Shown one piece after another: positions 10,019 to 20,399 of a DNA stretch of 64,000 nt. The stretch spans positions 17,606,628 to 17,670,627 of the forward strand of contig JAKZAP010000010.1 in NCBI GenBank assembly GCA_023053575.1. The letters are read 5' to 3'. Origin of the DNA: Branchinecta lynchi (taxonomy: Eukaryota > Arthropoda > Branchiopoda > Anostraca > Branchinectidae). The stretch's first letter is position 1. The number at the start of each line of letters is the position of its first letter. Below the pieces are notes generated by a model, which saw only the letters and a list, made by a program, of their open reading frames with translations, did no database searches and had not been told where the DNA came from. A program made the position numbers and the translations under genes.

Positions 10019-10851
10019 ATATGGATTCAGCATGTGTGTTTGCCCCTTTAAGTCACATCTATTTTGACGAAGCAGATCGAAACTTCCTGCCTTACTTCTG
10101 CCAATTTTCCGGTTTCGGCGGAATTCCTAACTACTTGTCCGGCGAAAAAATAAAGCTCAACAACGAATTCAGCAGGTCTCCTTACCCTACATCCGACCTC
10201 TAATCAACTTCCAATTAAACTTTTACTTTTAACAAATTTTCCGGTTTCAGCCTGATGCCGAGCGGTCTATACGTCCGGTGAGAAATGATCGTCATATGCG
10301 AATTCAGCATGTCTACTTACCCGCAAATCGAACATCTTATCAAATTTAAATAAAACTTTTACTTTAAACAAATTCTCCGGTTTTGGCCGGATTCCGGCCG
10401 AACTAATTGTCCGGCGAGAAAATAATTCTCATAGTCGGACTCAGCACGTTTCCTTGCCCCTAAATCGAACCTCCAATCAACTTCATAATACTTTTCACAA
10501 ATATTCCGGTTTTCGCCGGATTCCGGGTGAACTATTTGTCCGGCGAGAAAATAAATTTCATATTCGGATTCAGCATGTCTCTTTACCTCTAATTCGACTA
10601 TTTCATTAGCTTTTTAAAAATATTTTTTGTTCCCCTTAATTTTAAACCCCTCCCCCACCCCTAAATATAGAGCTACATAGCCCATCTTCGAACTTGACCT
10701 GTACTTTGACCTAAAGAGTCCTCATGCCAAGTTTGATCAAAATATCTCAACCCCTTCGAGAGTTTTCGGGCTAACAGATGGACGGACGGACAGACGGACA
10801 ACTTTACGATGTCATCGGTATCCCGCAACTTACGTTTTGGGATCCCAAAAA

Positions 10852-12279
10852 GACACTTAATTTTCAATCTTCGGTCAGGAAGCAGTGGACGACGTCGTGC
10901 GCTGGTTGAGCCCTGTTGTCCATGATTTTTTAGAGCGATGAGGAACATCCAAAAGGGATGCATCTTGAATTTTGGGGATGCATCTTGAATTTTGAATTTC
11001 TCCGTCAATGTATGGTTATGACATATTTTCGACAAGTGTGTTCATTCATATATATTCATTCATTAATACGTCCTTTCAGCTGAATTCGCGTATTCACTAG
11101 GCTTCTTGACCTAAAGACCATTTCCGTGACCTCCGGATCAACTAGAAGCAGATCTCCAACACGCTAAGCAGCCGTCAGAATGAATAAAACTGAAAACAAA
11201 AGGCGACCTCTGAAAACCTTTGCCCGAGTGAACAATGTTTTGTTATAGACCTATTGTACTTCTGAAATACAAGAGTAATACGGTCATGAAATACAACATG
11301 AAAGGCAAGAGGCTCTTCAAGGAGTCATAGACTCTGTGAATCCGCCAGGTTCTTTCAACCTATGTATGTCTACATCCTTTTATAAGTCTATCAGAAACTT
11401 GACAAAATTTGCAAAAGGATGCGCAATTTTAACAGATAACTCACTATCTGTTAACGTTACAGAACATCATCGTTGTGACCCTTAACTGTTATTGTTTCGA
11501 CACAAATAACGTTGCAGACCATTTTTAGTGTTATTTTACACAAGTCTCTTAAAGCACAACTCTTATTAGAAATGATCATTTCACGATAAAATAGTTTAGA
11601 AATAACATTTGTCGACCAATATTTTCCAGGTGAAATTAGCGGTTTCCTTGTTAGCGCTTTTCGACTCCATCCAGTCATCGCACCCCGCCTATCAAAGGAA
11701 AGGCTGAACGCAAATTATTTGAAAACTGTGCGTTCCGTGGTTAAAAAGTAGGAAAACCAAGCAAAAGAAAATGAATCCAAGACACATGATAGACCCTGGG
11801 GCCTTGGCGTATCAAGTCTTCCAAAATGTAAAACTATATGTTTAAGCTTTTACGTTCTTATTTGCGAAAGAGTTGTCCGCGGGACAAGCTTTCGGAGACG
11901 TTTACGATGCATGACTGGCAAAACTCGGCTCAGCCAAAAAATCGCTAAGCAATTGTAGGAAGAAAACGAAACATCGGCGAAAGGCAAAGATTTCTGAAGT
12001 TTATAATTCCACAAGGAGCTAGAGATAATATAAAAGGCAGAATAAGTAAGTCTTTAAAAACTCAAAACAAACATTTTAAGTAACGTAACAAACAGTGTGT
12101 TATCTGATATTCTTAAAAATGTGCAGTTGTATGTAAACGTGATGAAAATACCGACAGTTTAAATAGTATTCAAGCGGAAGAAATCTTCGGTAAGCCTGAA
12201 CTTAGAACAACTCAGAACGTACAGAGTCAGTGGAACTCTCGTGCACATTATTTATACAAACAAAATTGCAAGATTGCAG
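10852..12279. other. No gene recognised; includes repeat N (minus copy)
   Basis: A short tandem TTCATTCA tract lies at about 11040-11070. The segment 11520-11690 on the minus strand is similar to 48060-48240 on the plus strand (repeat N; shared translated stretch resembling ALTRKPLISPGK versus ALTRKSLISRGK). I see no other structure, and no splice-bounded exon of the Ig gene in this intron segment. Confidence 0.4.
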
Positions 12280-12345
12280 GTTCGTTTCTTCCGTGCAGCC
12301 AGAAGAGAACATTTCCTAAGAAGAGACGAAATATCGCTGAACATG
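12280..12345 (+). ncRNA. Decayed hammerhead motif (copy 3)
   Basis: The arrangement CAGCCAGAAGA...GACGAAATATCGCTG preserves GAAA, the ATC cleavage triplet and inner helix I. CTGANGA has become CAGAAGA (U4 lost) and helix II is disrupted. It follows AGGTTCGTTTCTTCCGTG, also seen upstream of the 31.1-kb copy, so a related sub-family is likely. Predicted inactive. Confidence 0.6.
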
Positions 12346-12439
12346 AAACTGCTGATATATTTTTCACTCCGTCACTATTACTACACGCCCTCTATTGTTT
12401 CTGACGGTTTGTAAATAAACAGAACTGATATTTACAGAC

Positions 12440-12620
12440 TTTTTTGCCCCTGACCCTTGTGTAAAGTTATCTTCGATTGCACAGGACCTTCGCGTTACTG
12501 CCCTTGGCCATTTCTCCGCATTCCATCTAGGAAGAAGATTTTTTAGATCCGATTAGTCCTTTTTCTTTCTTTTTCTTCAAATAAAAATTTCATCATTATC
12601 ATCATATCCTTTTTTAATCA
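12440..12620 (+). repeat. Truncated non-LTR retrotransposon 3' end
   Basis: A CT-rich 3'-UTR-like stretch leads into CTTCAAATAAAAATTTCATC and a TCATTATCATCAT microsatellite tail at 12575-12606, the typical end of a 5'-truncated non-LTR insertion. The coding part is too short or decayed to identify. Confidence 0.5.
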
Positions 12621-13323
12621 TTTTTATATACTACTGAAAGTGCAACTAGGATTCCAGCTAAAAAAAAATCTGACAACCCTACACTTAAAACAACCAGAAC
12701 ATACAAAGTCAAAGGAATGAGTAATACCTCGTTCCCAAAGGCAGCCCATGATTAAGCCTAATAAGTCTACCGACTCGGTTGAAAGGCCAAGGGCCGGCGA
12801 AACAGAGAAACAAGACGTCAAAAATGCGTGTGTTATTAAGCCATAAATTGGTGTAAAGCCGCCTTATGGGAGCTTCGAGTGAGAAGATATTTCACGCTGA
12901 TTATCCTAAATGAGGGTACTTCAGGTTTGAATGAAATTCGCTCAATTTTTTTATTTACAGCAGTCGAATCCGCACCTGCAGATGCTTGAAGGTATGCACG
13001 AGATGGGTTTCCGGATTTTATGGGTAGGGATTTTCAGATACGGGTATAAATGCCATTTGGCACTTCATTAAGGTCTATCGTGTAAACTTCCCTCTCTCTC
13101 TTATAATAGTTAGCAGAGGCATGCATATGAAGCCCTTCAGGAAATATCCCACCGTGTCAACTTGGAGTTGATGAACCAAAATAAGGCTAAACTGGATTTC
13201 TCGTTGAGGAAGTAATAATCCGTTTCCAGTCATGCCAAGAATTCTTATCCAAGCGATATCTAAGAAATATTGGAAAACTGATGTTTGACGAAAGGGAAAA
13301 ATCATTTTTTACTGGGTCCTGAT
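12621..13323. other. No gene recognised
   Basis: Unassigned intronic sequence. The last 8 bases, 13316-13323 (GTCCTGAT), form the left target duplication of the MITE that follows. A spurious exon-like stretch at about 12961-12991 is discussed under rejected items. Confidence 0.45.
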
Positions 13324-13528
13324 CAGGCCCGTATCCAGGAATTTATTTCAGAGGGGAGGGGCCTTTCGGGGGGGGGGGGGGGGGCTTTTCGGGGGGGGGG
13401 GGGGGGGGGGGGGGGTGACCCGCTGGTCGGACAAAAAAGACATAGATCAGAGGGATAAGCCTAAAAAAAATATTATTTTTGTTTTGTTTTTGGGGAGGGG
13501 GATATTAACCCCCCTGGATACGGCCATG
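13324..13528 (+). mobile_element. hAT-like MITE, copy 2, perfect 8-bp target duplication
   Basis: Ends are CAGGCCCGTATCCAGG and CCTGGATACGGCCATG, inverted with few mismatches. They are flanked by GTCCTGAT at 13316-13323 and again at 13529-13536. The interior contains G runs of more than 15 and more than 20 bases and the family segment GGTCGGACAAAAAAGACATA. There is no coding capacity. An 8-bp duplication and a terminal CAGG are hallmarks of hAT elements, so mobilisation by a hAT transposase elsewhere is inferred. Confidence 0.88.
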
Positions 13529-13908
13529 GTCCTGATTATCTCTTGTGAGTTTGTGTACCATATTGTTTTATGAACTTGGTATTAAGTTATGGCAGAAGCT
13601 ATAATAAACGTCAACTGTGATACTATTCTGCGATTCTGATGGCAGACGTAACCGAGTAGACTATAATCCCAGTAGCAAATACTGCATCCTTATTCGGAGA
13701 GACTTTTTACAGTGTAGCCAGAATGGATGCTACTGGAGCAAGGCGGGATGCTACTGAATACTACTGCTTAAGATTTGCCCAATGTGAGGCACATTAAATT
13801 AAAGTATTCTGTACTACTGCATATCAATACATGCAACTTTTTCGTACAACTACCATAGAACTACACAGGCTACACATTTGTTCATAGGATTATTTCTAGT
13901 ACATAAAT
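13529..13908. other. No gene or repeat recognised
   Basis: About 380 bp between a MITE and family B copy 2. No domain, RNA motif or clear repeat is visible. Confidence 0.4.
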
Positions 13909-15045
13909 AACAAGACCAAAGGCTTCGATGGGATCCCAAAAAATTAATATTTGATCCAGACAATCGGGTCTTCGAGAGGTCCAGTCTTCGCCAGACTCCT
14001 TGAGGACTTTACTAATAACATTTAGAAACAGATTAATGCAAATGGTAATAATCTGAGACCAAGTTCAAATATGGATTCACCATGTGTGTTTACCCCTATA
14101 GCCTGCGTCGTATCTAATTTGACGATAGTTCCGGCCTTACTTCTGCCAAATTTCCAGTTTCAGCCGGATTCCAGACGAACTACTTGTTATGCAAAAAAAA
14201 TGAAGTTCAAAAACGATTTAGCGTATCTACTTACCCCTAAATCCAACCTCTAATTTACTTGAGATAAAAATTCAACTTTTAACAAATAATCCGATTTCAG
14301 ACGGATTCGTGGCGAACCATGTGTCCAGGTAGAAAATGATTGTCATAGACGAATTCGGCATCTCTTCTTACCCGTAAACCGAACACCTAATGAAATCCAT
14401 ATAAAACTTTTACTTTTAACAAATTTCCCGGTTTTGGCCGGAATCCGGGCGATCTACTTGTCCGCCGAGAAAATAATTTTCATATTCGGATTCAGTATGT
14501 TTCCCTATCCTTAGATCGAATCTCTAATCAACTTCAGACTAAACTTTTATTTTTGAAAAATTTTCCGGTTTTGGCCGGATTTCCGGAGATCTACTTGTCC
14601 GAAGAGGAAATCATTCTAATATTCGGATTCAGTATGTCTTCTTACACCTAAATCGGACATCTAATCAACTTCAGATAAAACTTTTACTTCTAGCAAACTT
14701 TCCAGTTATGACCGGATTCCGGGTGAACTACTTTTCCGTCGACAAAATGGTTTTCATATTCGTGTTCAGCATGTCGTCTTACCCCTTAATCGACTATCTC
14801 ATTAGCTTTTAAAAAATATTTCTGTGGCCCCTTAATTTGAAACCCCTCCCCTAAATATGCAGCTATCGGGCCCATCTATGAACTAGACCTTTCCCTTGAC
14901 TTGAAGAATGCTCACAGCAAGTTTCATCAAATTATCTCATTCCCTTCGAGAGTTATCGCGCTGACAGACCGACGGACGGACAGACGGACGGAAAACTTTT
15001 GCGATGGCATAGGTATCCCTCAACTTAGGTTTTGGATCCCAAAAA
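13909..15045 (+). mobile_element. Family B element, copy 2, full length and uninterrupted
   Basis: This is the reference copy for family B at 1137 bp. It begins AACAAGACCAAAGGCTTCGA with GATGGGATCCCAAAA, and ends TTTTGGATCCCAAAAA. In order it holds a 5' unique domain of about 160 bp, about five units of a 137-bp tandem repeat (matching positions 14407, 14544 and 14681 give exactly 137 bp) and a constant 3' domain with CCTTCGAGAGTTATCG and the GACGGACGGACAGACGG tract. No target duplication is evident. There are no reading frames of note. Ends plus central minisatellite are reminiscent of Helentron/HINE elements, which is an inference. Confidence 0.82.
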
Positions 15046-15353
15046 CTTGAATTGCAGCGAAGTATTTCCATATGTATCAGGAAAATGTATGCAGGTATTA
15101 TACAACTAGATTTCTGACCCTGTAGCTTTTTGTTTCTGTGATATCCCCTCTTCTTAAGAAAACAGATTAAAGAAAAATGATATATAAATATATTTCAAGT
15201 TTCTTCTTCTCCTTCCTCCATGGTTTGGAAAAGACCGGCTTCTTTGTCCTAATCTAACCTTCGGCTTTGCATATACACCGATCTCTGCTTTTGTCCATAG
15301 ATAAGACCATCTCTTATTTTCAATCGAAAATAAAAATTCGTTTCAGAAGAGAC

Positions 15354-15390
<37 letters not shown>

Positions 15391-17170
15391 CATTCAGAAT
15401 ATTCGTAAGGATGAATATGGAAAAGGCGATATTGCAAACTCACAAACACATCACTACTAATAAAAAGGCTTGATTTGACAAAAAGAGAGCAGATTAGGTT
15501 TCAAGTAGAAACAGCGTATTTCGAGCCTGTATTTAATCATCTTCATACACCCAAGCTGTAAAATAGAACCATGAGAAATTGTGCAGAATCCTTTCCAAAC
15601 ATTCCTGTTATCTATTAGAACCCAAGATAGGCAACGCCAAATTTGTATTTCGTTCATTTTTCTTTTATGTCCGGCATTCGTGCTTTGTTGTGTCGGTTAA
15701 GTGGCTCACTGATAATAGTAGGCACTAGCAGATTCTGGGACAAGGAAGACAAAACACCAGACCGCCTGATATTTGGATGAAGCCTACATGCAGAACTGTC
15801 AGGAATCACCTAGAACGCGTTAAGAGTGCTTTCTACTGCGCTAAACTTAACCCTCAACAACGACCCTCACAAAAGAAGCACTCATTGAAGATGAAGAGCG
15901 CCACATATTCTCTGTAATCGTCAAATTCCTGACCACCCTCGAGATCAGTGAAGCAGTTTAACGAATAGAAGAGGACGTAACGACTCCAACAGGAACCAAC
16001 AACTAGGTGACAACACTGGTTGAATTACTAAAGAAGAAGAAGAGGCAGAAGCGGAGCAGTTTCAGTCGGGAGCGGTCAATATTACTGAAGAAGAAGAACA
16101 AGAAGCTGTCGTAAGCAGCCATTTTGGCAGTTTTCGGCCAATGCGAACACGCCGGGTCCGGAAGAACACGGCTACGACAGACCTGAGATTGGCACTGGAG
16201 GACCCACTTTAGAAACGTACACAAATAACCACAAATTCTTCTTCTCTATTCGGTTCTACAGATCTTTTGATATCCCATGAAATTCCCCTACAGAGACTAT
16301 GATCGCATCTTTTGCTTAACCTCACAATGACATTCGGCCTTTGGTGGTTTTACACTAAAGTATGTGGTTCTAAACAAGGCCTTAACGAGAATAAGATTAT
16401 GCAGGAATCTGATCTACTCTGCCTATCATTAGTATATGATGACGAGTATCTCCAAAGGTTACATACTTACAAGTCGAGAAACACAACGATCAGAAAACGA
16501 TTCAACTGCAATCATCCAAATCATCACAGAACTAGTCCCATTACAGAATTAAAAAGCTCAAAAACCATTCGCTTAATTCACGAAGCTTTATGGTTTTCAT
16601 CACATTCAGGGGTCAAACACTCTATAGGTTATATCGGTTGTGACGTGTTTTTACCGTTGTCAACCATCTAGCCTACTAAGATTTCAGCTTGAGAGCGGGA
16701 GTGAGGGGCTACCTTACAGCGCCTCTCAGAGCTTGGTCACACTTGGCTCATTTCCTGTTTTTTTGGGTTGCAAAAGTAGAAAAAAGAAAAAGAACAAGAT
16801 ACGACTAATTCTGAATGTTATCGTTTTAAATTCAGGAGATCGATTGGAGCAAAACAGAGTGTATAATTATGTTACAGGATCCCTAATTGACCCCTAATTG
16901 CAGTCTGCTCATTATCCCAAAGCTGCCACAAAGACGATCAAATCTCACGTCCCCTAGGGATTTTCAGTTGTTTGTCGAATAGGCGGCTTTTTGAGCCCAA
17001 TGTGACCAAGCTCTCAGGCAGGAATGCAACTTAGCAGATGCAAAGGGGCCATCGTCAACAATTAAGATGGCCCGGCCACGTCCACGGCATAAGGAATGGT
17101 CAATTCACCGCTTCCAAACGGACTAGATTTTGTAAGTCCTCCATTGTCGCATTATCAACACTTGTGACAG
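15046..17170. other. No gene recognised; poly-A tract and low-complexity AAG repeats
   Basis: A run of about 31 A lies at 15358-15388, and GAAGAAGAA repeats recur at about 16030-16045 and 16085-16100. The open frame at 16312-16671 (119 residues) has no recognisable domain, no splice signals and a non-coding-like composition. The region lies within the gene's second mapped intron. Confidence 0.45.
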
Positions 17171-17395
17171 ATATGAATGAATGAATGAAATGCTTTTATT
17201 CCGCCAAAATGACGAGACAAGAAAAAGGTTCAAGGTTAAAGCATTTACAATACGTACATTAAAGTTTTATAATTCCAGTGCAAATCATCCGTAACACTCA
17301 AAATAAAACAACAGATTTACAAATAAACAATAAAGAGTACGGAATATCAAACAAACATTTTTTTTTTTTTTTTTTTTATCAAACAGCGCAACAAC
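17171..17395 (-). repeat. Truncated non-LTR 3' end (minus orientation)
   Basis: The left boundary is a TGAATGAATGAATGAA microsatellite followed by ATGCTTTTATTCCGCC. On the minus strand this reads as GGCGGAATAAAAGCAT then a TTCA tail, the architecture of the non-LTR 3' ends in this window. A poly-T run follows near 17360. No coding remnant is recognised. Confidence 0.5.
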
Positions 17396-18577
17396 GTACT
17401 AAGTTCTAGGCTCGGCTCAGATGGTGACCAACATGACTGTAATTGGCATTTATTTAATCTTAGTTTTTAGAGCTCACCTGGATCATCGCTGCACTACCTT
17501 ATGGATCCATATTATACTATCTATGTCACAACTGTTGATAATGAGACAATGAGGGACTTTCAGAAGATAGTCCGCTTGGAGCGCTGAACTGGAATAAGGT
17601 AAACTACTAAAATCGCCTTCGGCGGTTCTAATCGTGGTTCCTTTCGACGTTTCACTTCCCTCCTCAACGTCGGAAAGGCAGCTTCTGGTTGAGGAGAGAA
17701 GGCTGGATGAACCAAGAACGGATTGGACTCAATTCAAGCAAGTCACGAGTTGAGAGCTTGAGACCCCTCCTTCGAAATCCAAAAATTACCATTATCGATG
17801 TTTGTTTGAAAGTGGCGAGTCCCAGCTAATTTGGTTCCCCCAACAGTACACCCTGCCGGGCCCAGAATAATTATAGCTATTCAGATAGTTACTTAATCTT
17901 CCTAATGCTTCAAATGTCAAGTCGGACGCCTCCGGTCACCCACTTGAAGAATTCGTGACCTGTTATGAACTGACAGGGTGGTCATTAAAGGCAAGCAACT
18001 GGGTATTTGAAGCTAGTCACGCAATAATTTCAGATTTGGGTTTGCGGGGGAGTTTGAGTAAATGGCGAGCCGACAGCGACAAATGCTTGACTATTCCGCT
18101 GTCGATCATAAGTCAGATCTGACATTCGGCGATACCTATGGATGATCGCTGTTGTGGAACTCCCGAGTGGCAAATCCGAACGGTACGAGCTGCTTTCGAG
18201 GGGGTATAGAGTAGCGGTGTACAACGAGGGAATCGTCGGACTGCCCCCCCCCCCCTCGCACCTCAACAAAACGAACAAGGTTCTCGAAAGATCCATAAAC
18301 CGTTTGAGCTGCCAGGTACGGTATACATACACGTATGGTACGTACAGACGGTCTCAAACGCCTACCTACTTGATCGACTGCGTAACAAGACCACAATCAC
18401 GGGACGTCTTAAAGCATAGAGATGGTAGCTTCTTCAACAACTGATGGCTCGGCTGCGTCCAGCGCGCGGTCAACGACCAACTGTCAAAAATCGCCTTAGT
18501 AGAACACTGTTATAGTCTATGTGGTCACCCCTCTAAGCGTTAAAAGTACTTATACGGATAACTTCTAAGGTCACTTC
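17396..18577. other. No gene recognised
   Basis: Unassigned intronic DNA. A run of C at 18245-18256 accounts for overlapping open frames on both strands at 18030-18444. The last 8 bases are the left target duplication of MITE copy 3. Confidence 0.4.
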
Positions 18578-18733
18578 CAGGGCCATATCCAGGAATTTAT
18601 TTCGGGGGGGGGGGTTGCCTGCCGGTCGGACAAAAAGTACAAAAAAGACATAAATCAGAGGAAAAAGCCTATACAAATGAGTATCAGGGGGGATCAACCC
18701 TCTAACCCCCCCCCCCCCCCGGGCACGGCCTTG
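18578..18733 (+). mobile_element. hAT-like MITE, copy 3, perfect 8-bp target duplication
   Basis: Ends are CAGGGCCATATCCAGG and GGGCACGGCCTTG. Flanks are GTCACTTC at 18570-18577 and 18734-18741. It has the same internal order as copy 2 (G run, GGTCGGACAAAAAGTACAAA, AAGCCTATA, C run). It is non-coding. Confidence 0.88.
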
Positions 18734-18839
18734 GTCACTTCTAAAAGCCCTCTATTGCGTGTGATGGAAAATATTTACTTTTCGTCAACTGTTTACCGTG
18801 TGGTAGCTGCCAATTATTTCAAGAATAGAGGTCCAAACA

Positions 18840-19180
18840 CATAGAATCCGAAAGAAAAAGTTCATTAGATGAAAATAAAGTTGCCCATTTTCACCAGGTC
18901 TTCAAGCCTATTAAAGAAAGTAAGTGATAGGTTAATAGACTGTCGTATCTGAGCCCCAAGGCCGCATCCAGGGGGGGGAGGTAGGGGTTTGACCCCCCCC
19001 CCCCCCCCCGCCCAGTAACATACACAAATTATCATTTTTATAGGCTTTTCTTTCTGATCTATGTCATTTTTTTACTTTTTTGTCCGACCCGCAGGCAAAC
19101 CCCCCCCCCCGAAACAAATTCCTGGATACGGGCCTGCTCAGCCCTATTCAGTTAAACTCTAAAAATGCCCAAATTTCAAG
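18840..19180 (+). repeat. Family M fragment interrupted by a MITE
   Basis: The segment TCTTCAAGCCTATTAAAGAA, then TAAGTGATAGGTTAATAGAC and, after the MITE, CTCAGCCCTATTCAGTTAAA match family M copies at 20.9 kb, 33.7 kb and 36.0 kb. Those copies are uninterrupted at this position and act as empty sites for the MITE at 18957. Confidence 0.7.
18957..19136 (-). mobile_element. hAT-like MITE, copy 4, 8-bp target duplication (7 of 8)
   Basis: Ends are CAAGGCCGCATCCAGG and CCTGGATACGGGCCTG, and the internal order is reversed relative to copy 2. Flanks are CTGAGCCC (18949-18956) and CTCAGCCC (19137-19144). Family M paralogues show the unoccupied site at 20.98 kb and 36.04 kb. Confidence 0.88.
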
Positions 19181-20399
19181 CTTGATAAAACACCGGTGTT
19201 TGTTTGAGGACGGATTGCTTTCGGATTCTTTCTTTGTAGAAAACTTTTAACGGTGAAACAAGATTTTTTGCTAATTCTGTAAAAAGAAAAGGCATCCTTT
19301 CATCCTGGTTCAATTAATTTAATTTTCAGCATAGCAGAAATGACTGGTATCCTTTCAAGCACGAACACTCTTTCAAAATAGACCTCCACTTACGCCAGTG
19401 CCTAAATTACTCCCGGAACAAGTTTGACGACCTACCGTCACGGTCTCTTGATAACTCCGGAAAATCCAGAAAACACGTTTCAAAGTCACATAAAAAGCAA
19501 ATGACGAAAACCCGTTAACTGTTCAGGAGACTATTAGCTATTCGAGCGAACTTTTGTGAAGTTGGTTTGAGGAAAAAATAAACCTATATTTTCCGTCGGC
19601 TAAACAGCCTACGGGTACTTGGTCTTTCTGAAGTGAGAATCCTTGGGTTTCTTCGGACTAATGCGATGAAATGAAATATAGATATGAAATTTATACTGGT
19701 TGTCATTTGTTACTTCCCAGGTATTTTTTTTCTTCCAAACTTTAATGGTCGAATGAACGAACGTATTCCCAACAAAGCTCTTTGGATAATGGCGAGGCAA
19801 AAATTATACTGCGAGATTTTCAATTCAACGTGGAGCACTTTGCACTCGGAAAATTGGAAAAAAATTTAACACCGTAAGCCAATGTGCTGGCCAGTTTGAG
19901 AGGGTTTCGGAGTTTGATTCTGAGTTCTGGTGGTCACTGGCAACAGGAAATTATATTTATAATACATAGTTTATCATAGATAAAAAATTAAATTCGTATG
20001 AGATTTGTTGTACTTGCGAACTGAATTCGTGAATTTAATCTAAATTTAATTTTAGATAATCATCCCAAACTCCCTCCGCTAAAGACACACTTATCAAGCC
20101 CAGAAAACTTACGTTTTGAACATCCGTGTGCTTGTTTTTCTTCAGAATATCCAAACTATATAGTCTTTGGATTGATGTATATCTTTTAAGGTGCAAGTAT
20201 AAGTCCCATTTCATTCCAACATACGTGTTAAAAATGATGTAGCATACAAATCATAGCTTCTAGGCATGCTCTAGTCATTTAATTTCGAGTTATAGTTATT
20301 CTGGAACGAAATAAAATAACGAACGTGTGCCCAACGAGCATTTTTGTTCAAGTTCACTACTTAAAGAAAAACTGAAACACCAACTTATTGTTATACCTT
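19181..20399. other. No gene recognised
   Basis: AT-rich intronic sequence with no recognised repeat, RNA or exon. Open frames of about 60 residues on both strands at 19.6-19.9 kb overlap each other and lack domains. Confidence 0.45.

Larger units (their letters stand above)
7584..10851 (+). mobile_element. Family B element, copy 1, split by element D
   Basis: The 5' end AACAAGACCAAAGGTTTCGA with GATGGGATCCCAAAA lies at 7584-7617. The 3' end ACGTTTTGGGATCCCAAAAA lies at 10832-10851. The element is interrupted at 7760-10018 by element D after the common B sequence TTCAGATATGG, and B resumes with ATATGGATTCAGCATG at 10019. The right portion holds about four units of the 137-bp tandem repeat (CCGGTTTTGGCCGGATTCCGG, CTTGTCCGGCGAGAAAATAA), then the constant 3' domain with a GACGGACGGACAGACGG tract. 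No reading frame of note is present. The class is uncertain; its ends resemble those of Helentron-type non-autonomous elements. Confidence 0.8.

Noticed and set aside
12961..12991. Micro-exon-like sequence with TTTTTATTTACAG before and GTATGC after on the plus strand
   Set aside because: It is only about 31 bases, on the strand opposite to the one real gene, with no partner exon or domain.
15267..15473. Open frames over a poly-A/poly-T tract on both strands
   Set aside because: They exist only because of the run of about 31 A (poly-Lys or poly-Phe).
16312..16671. A 119-residue plus-strand frame
   Set aside because: No recognisable domain, intronic position on the strand opposite the gene, and no splice or promoter support.
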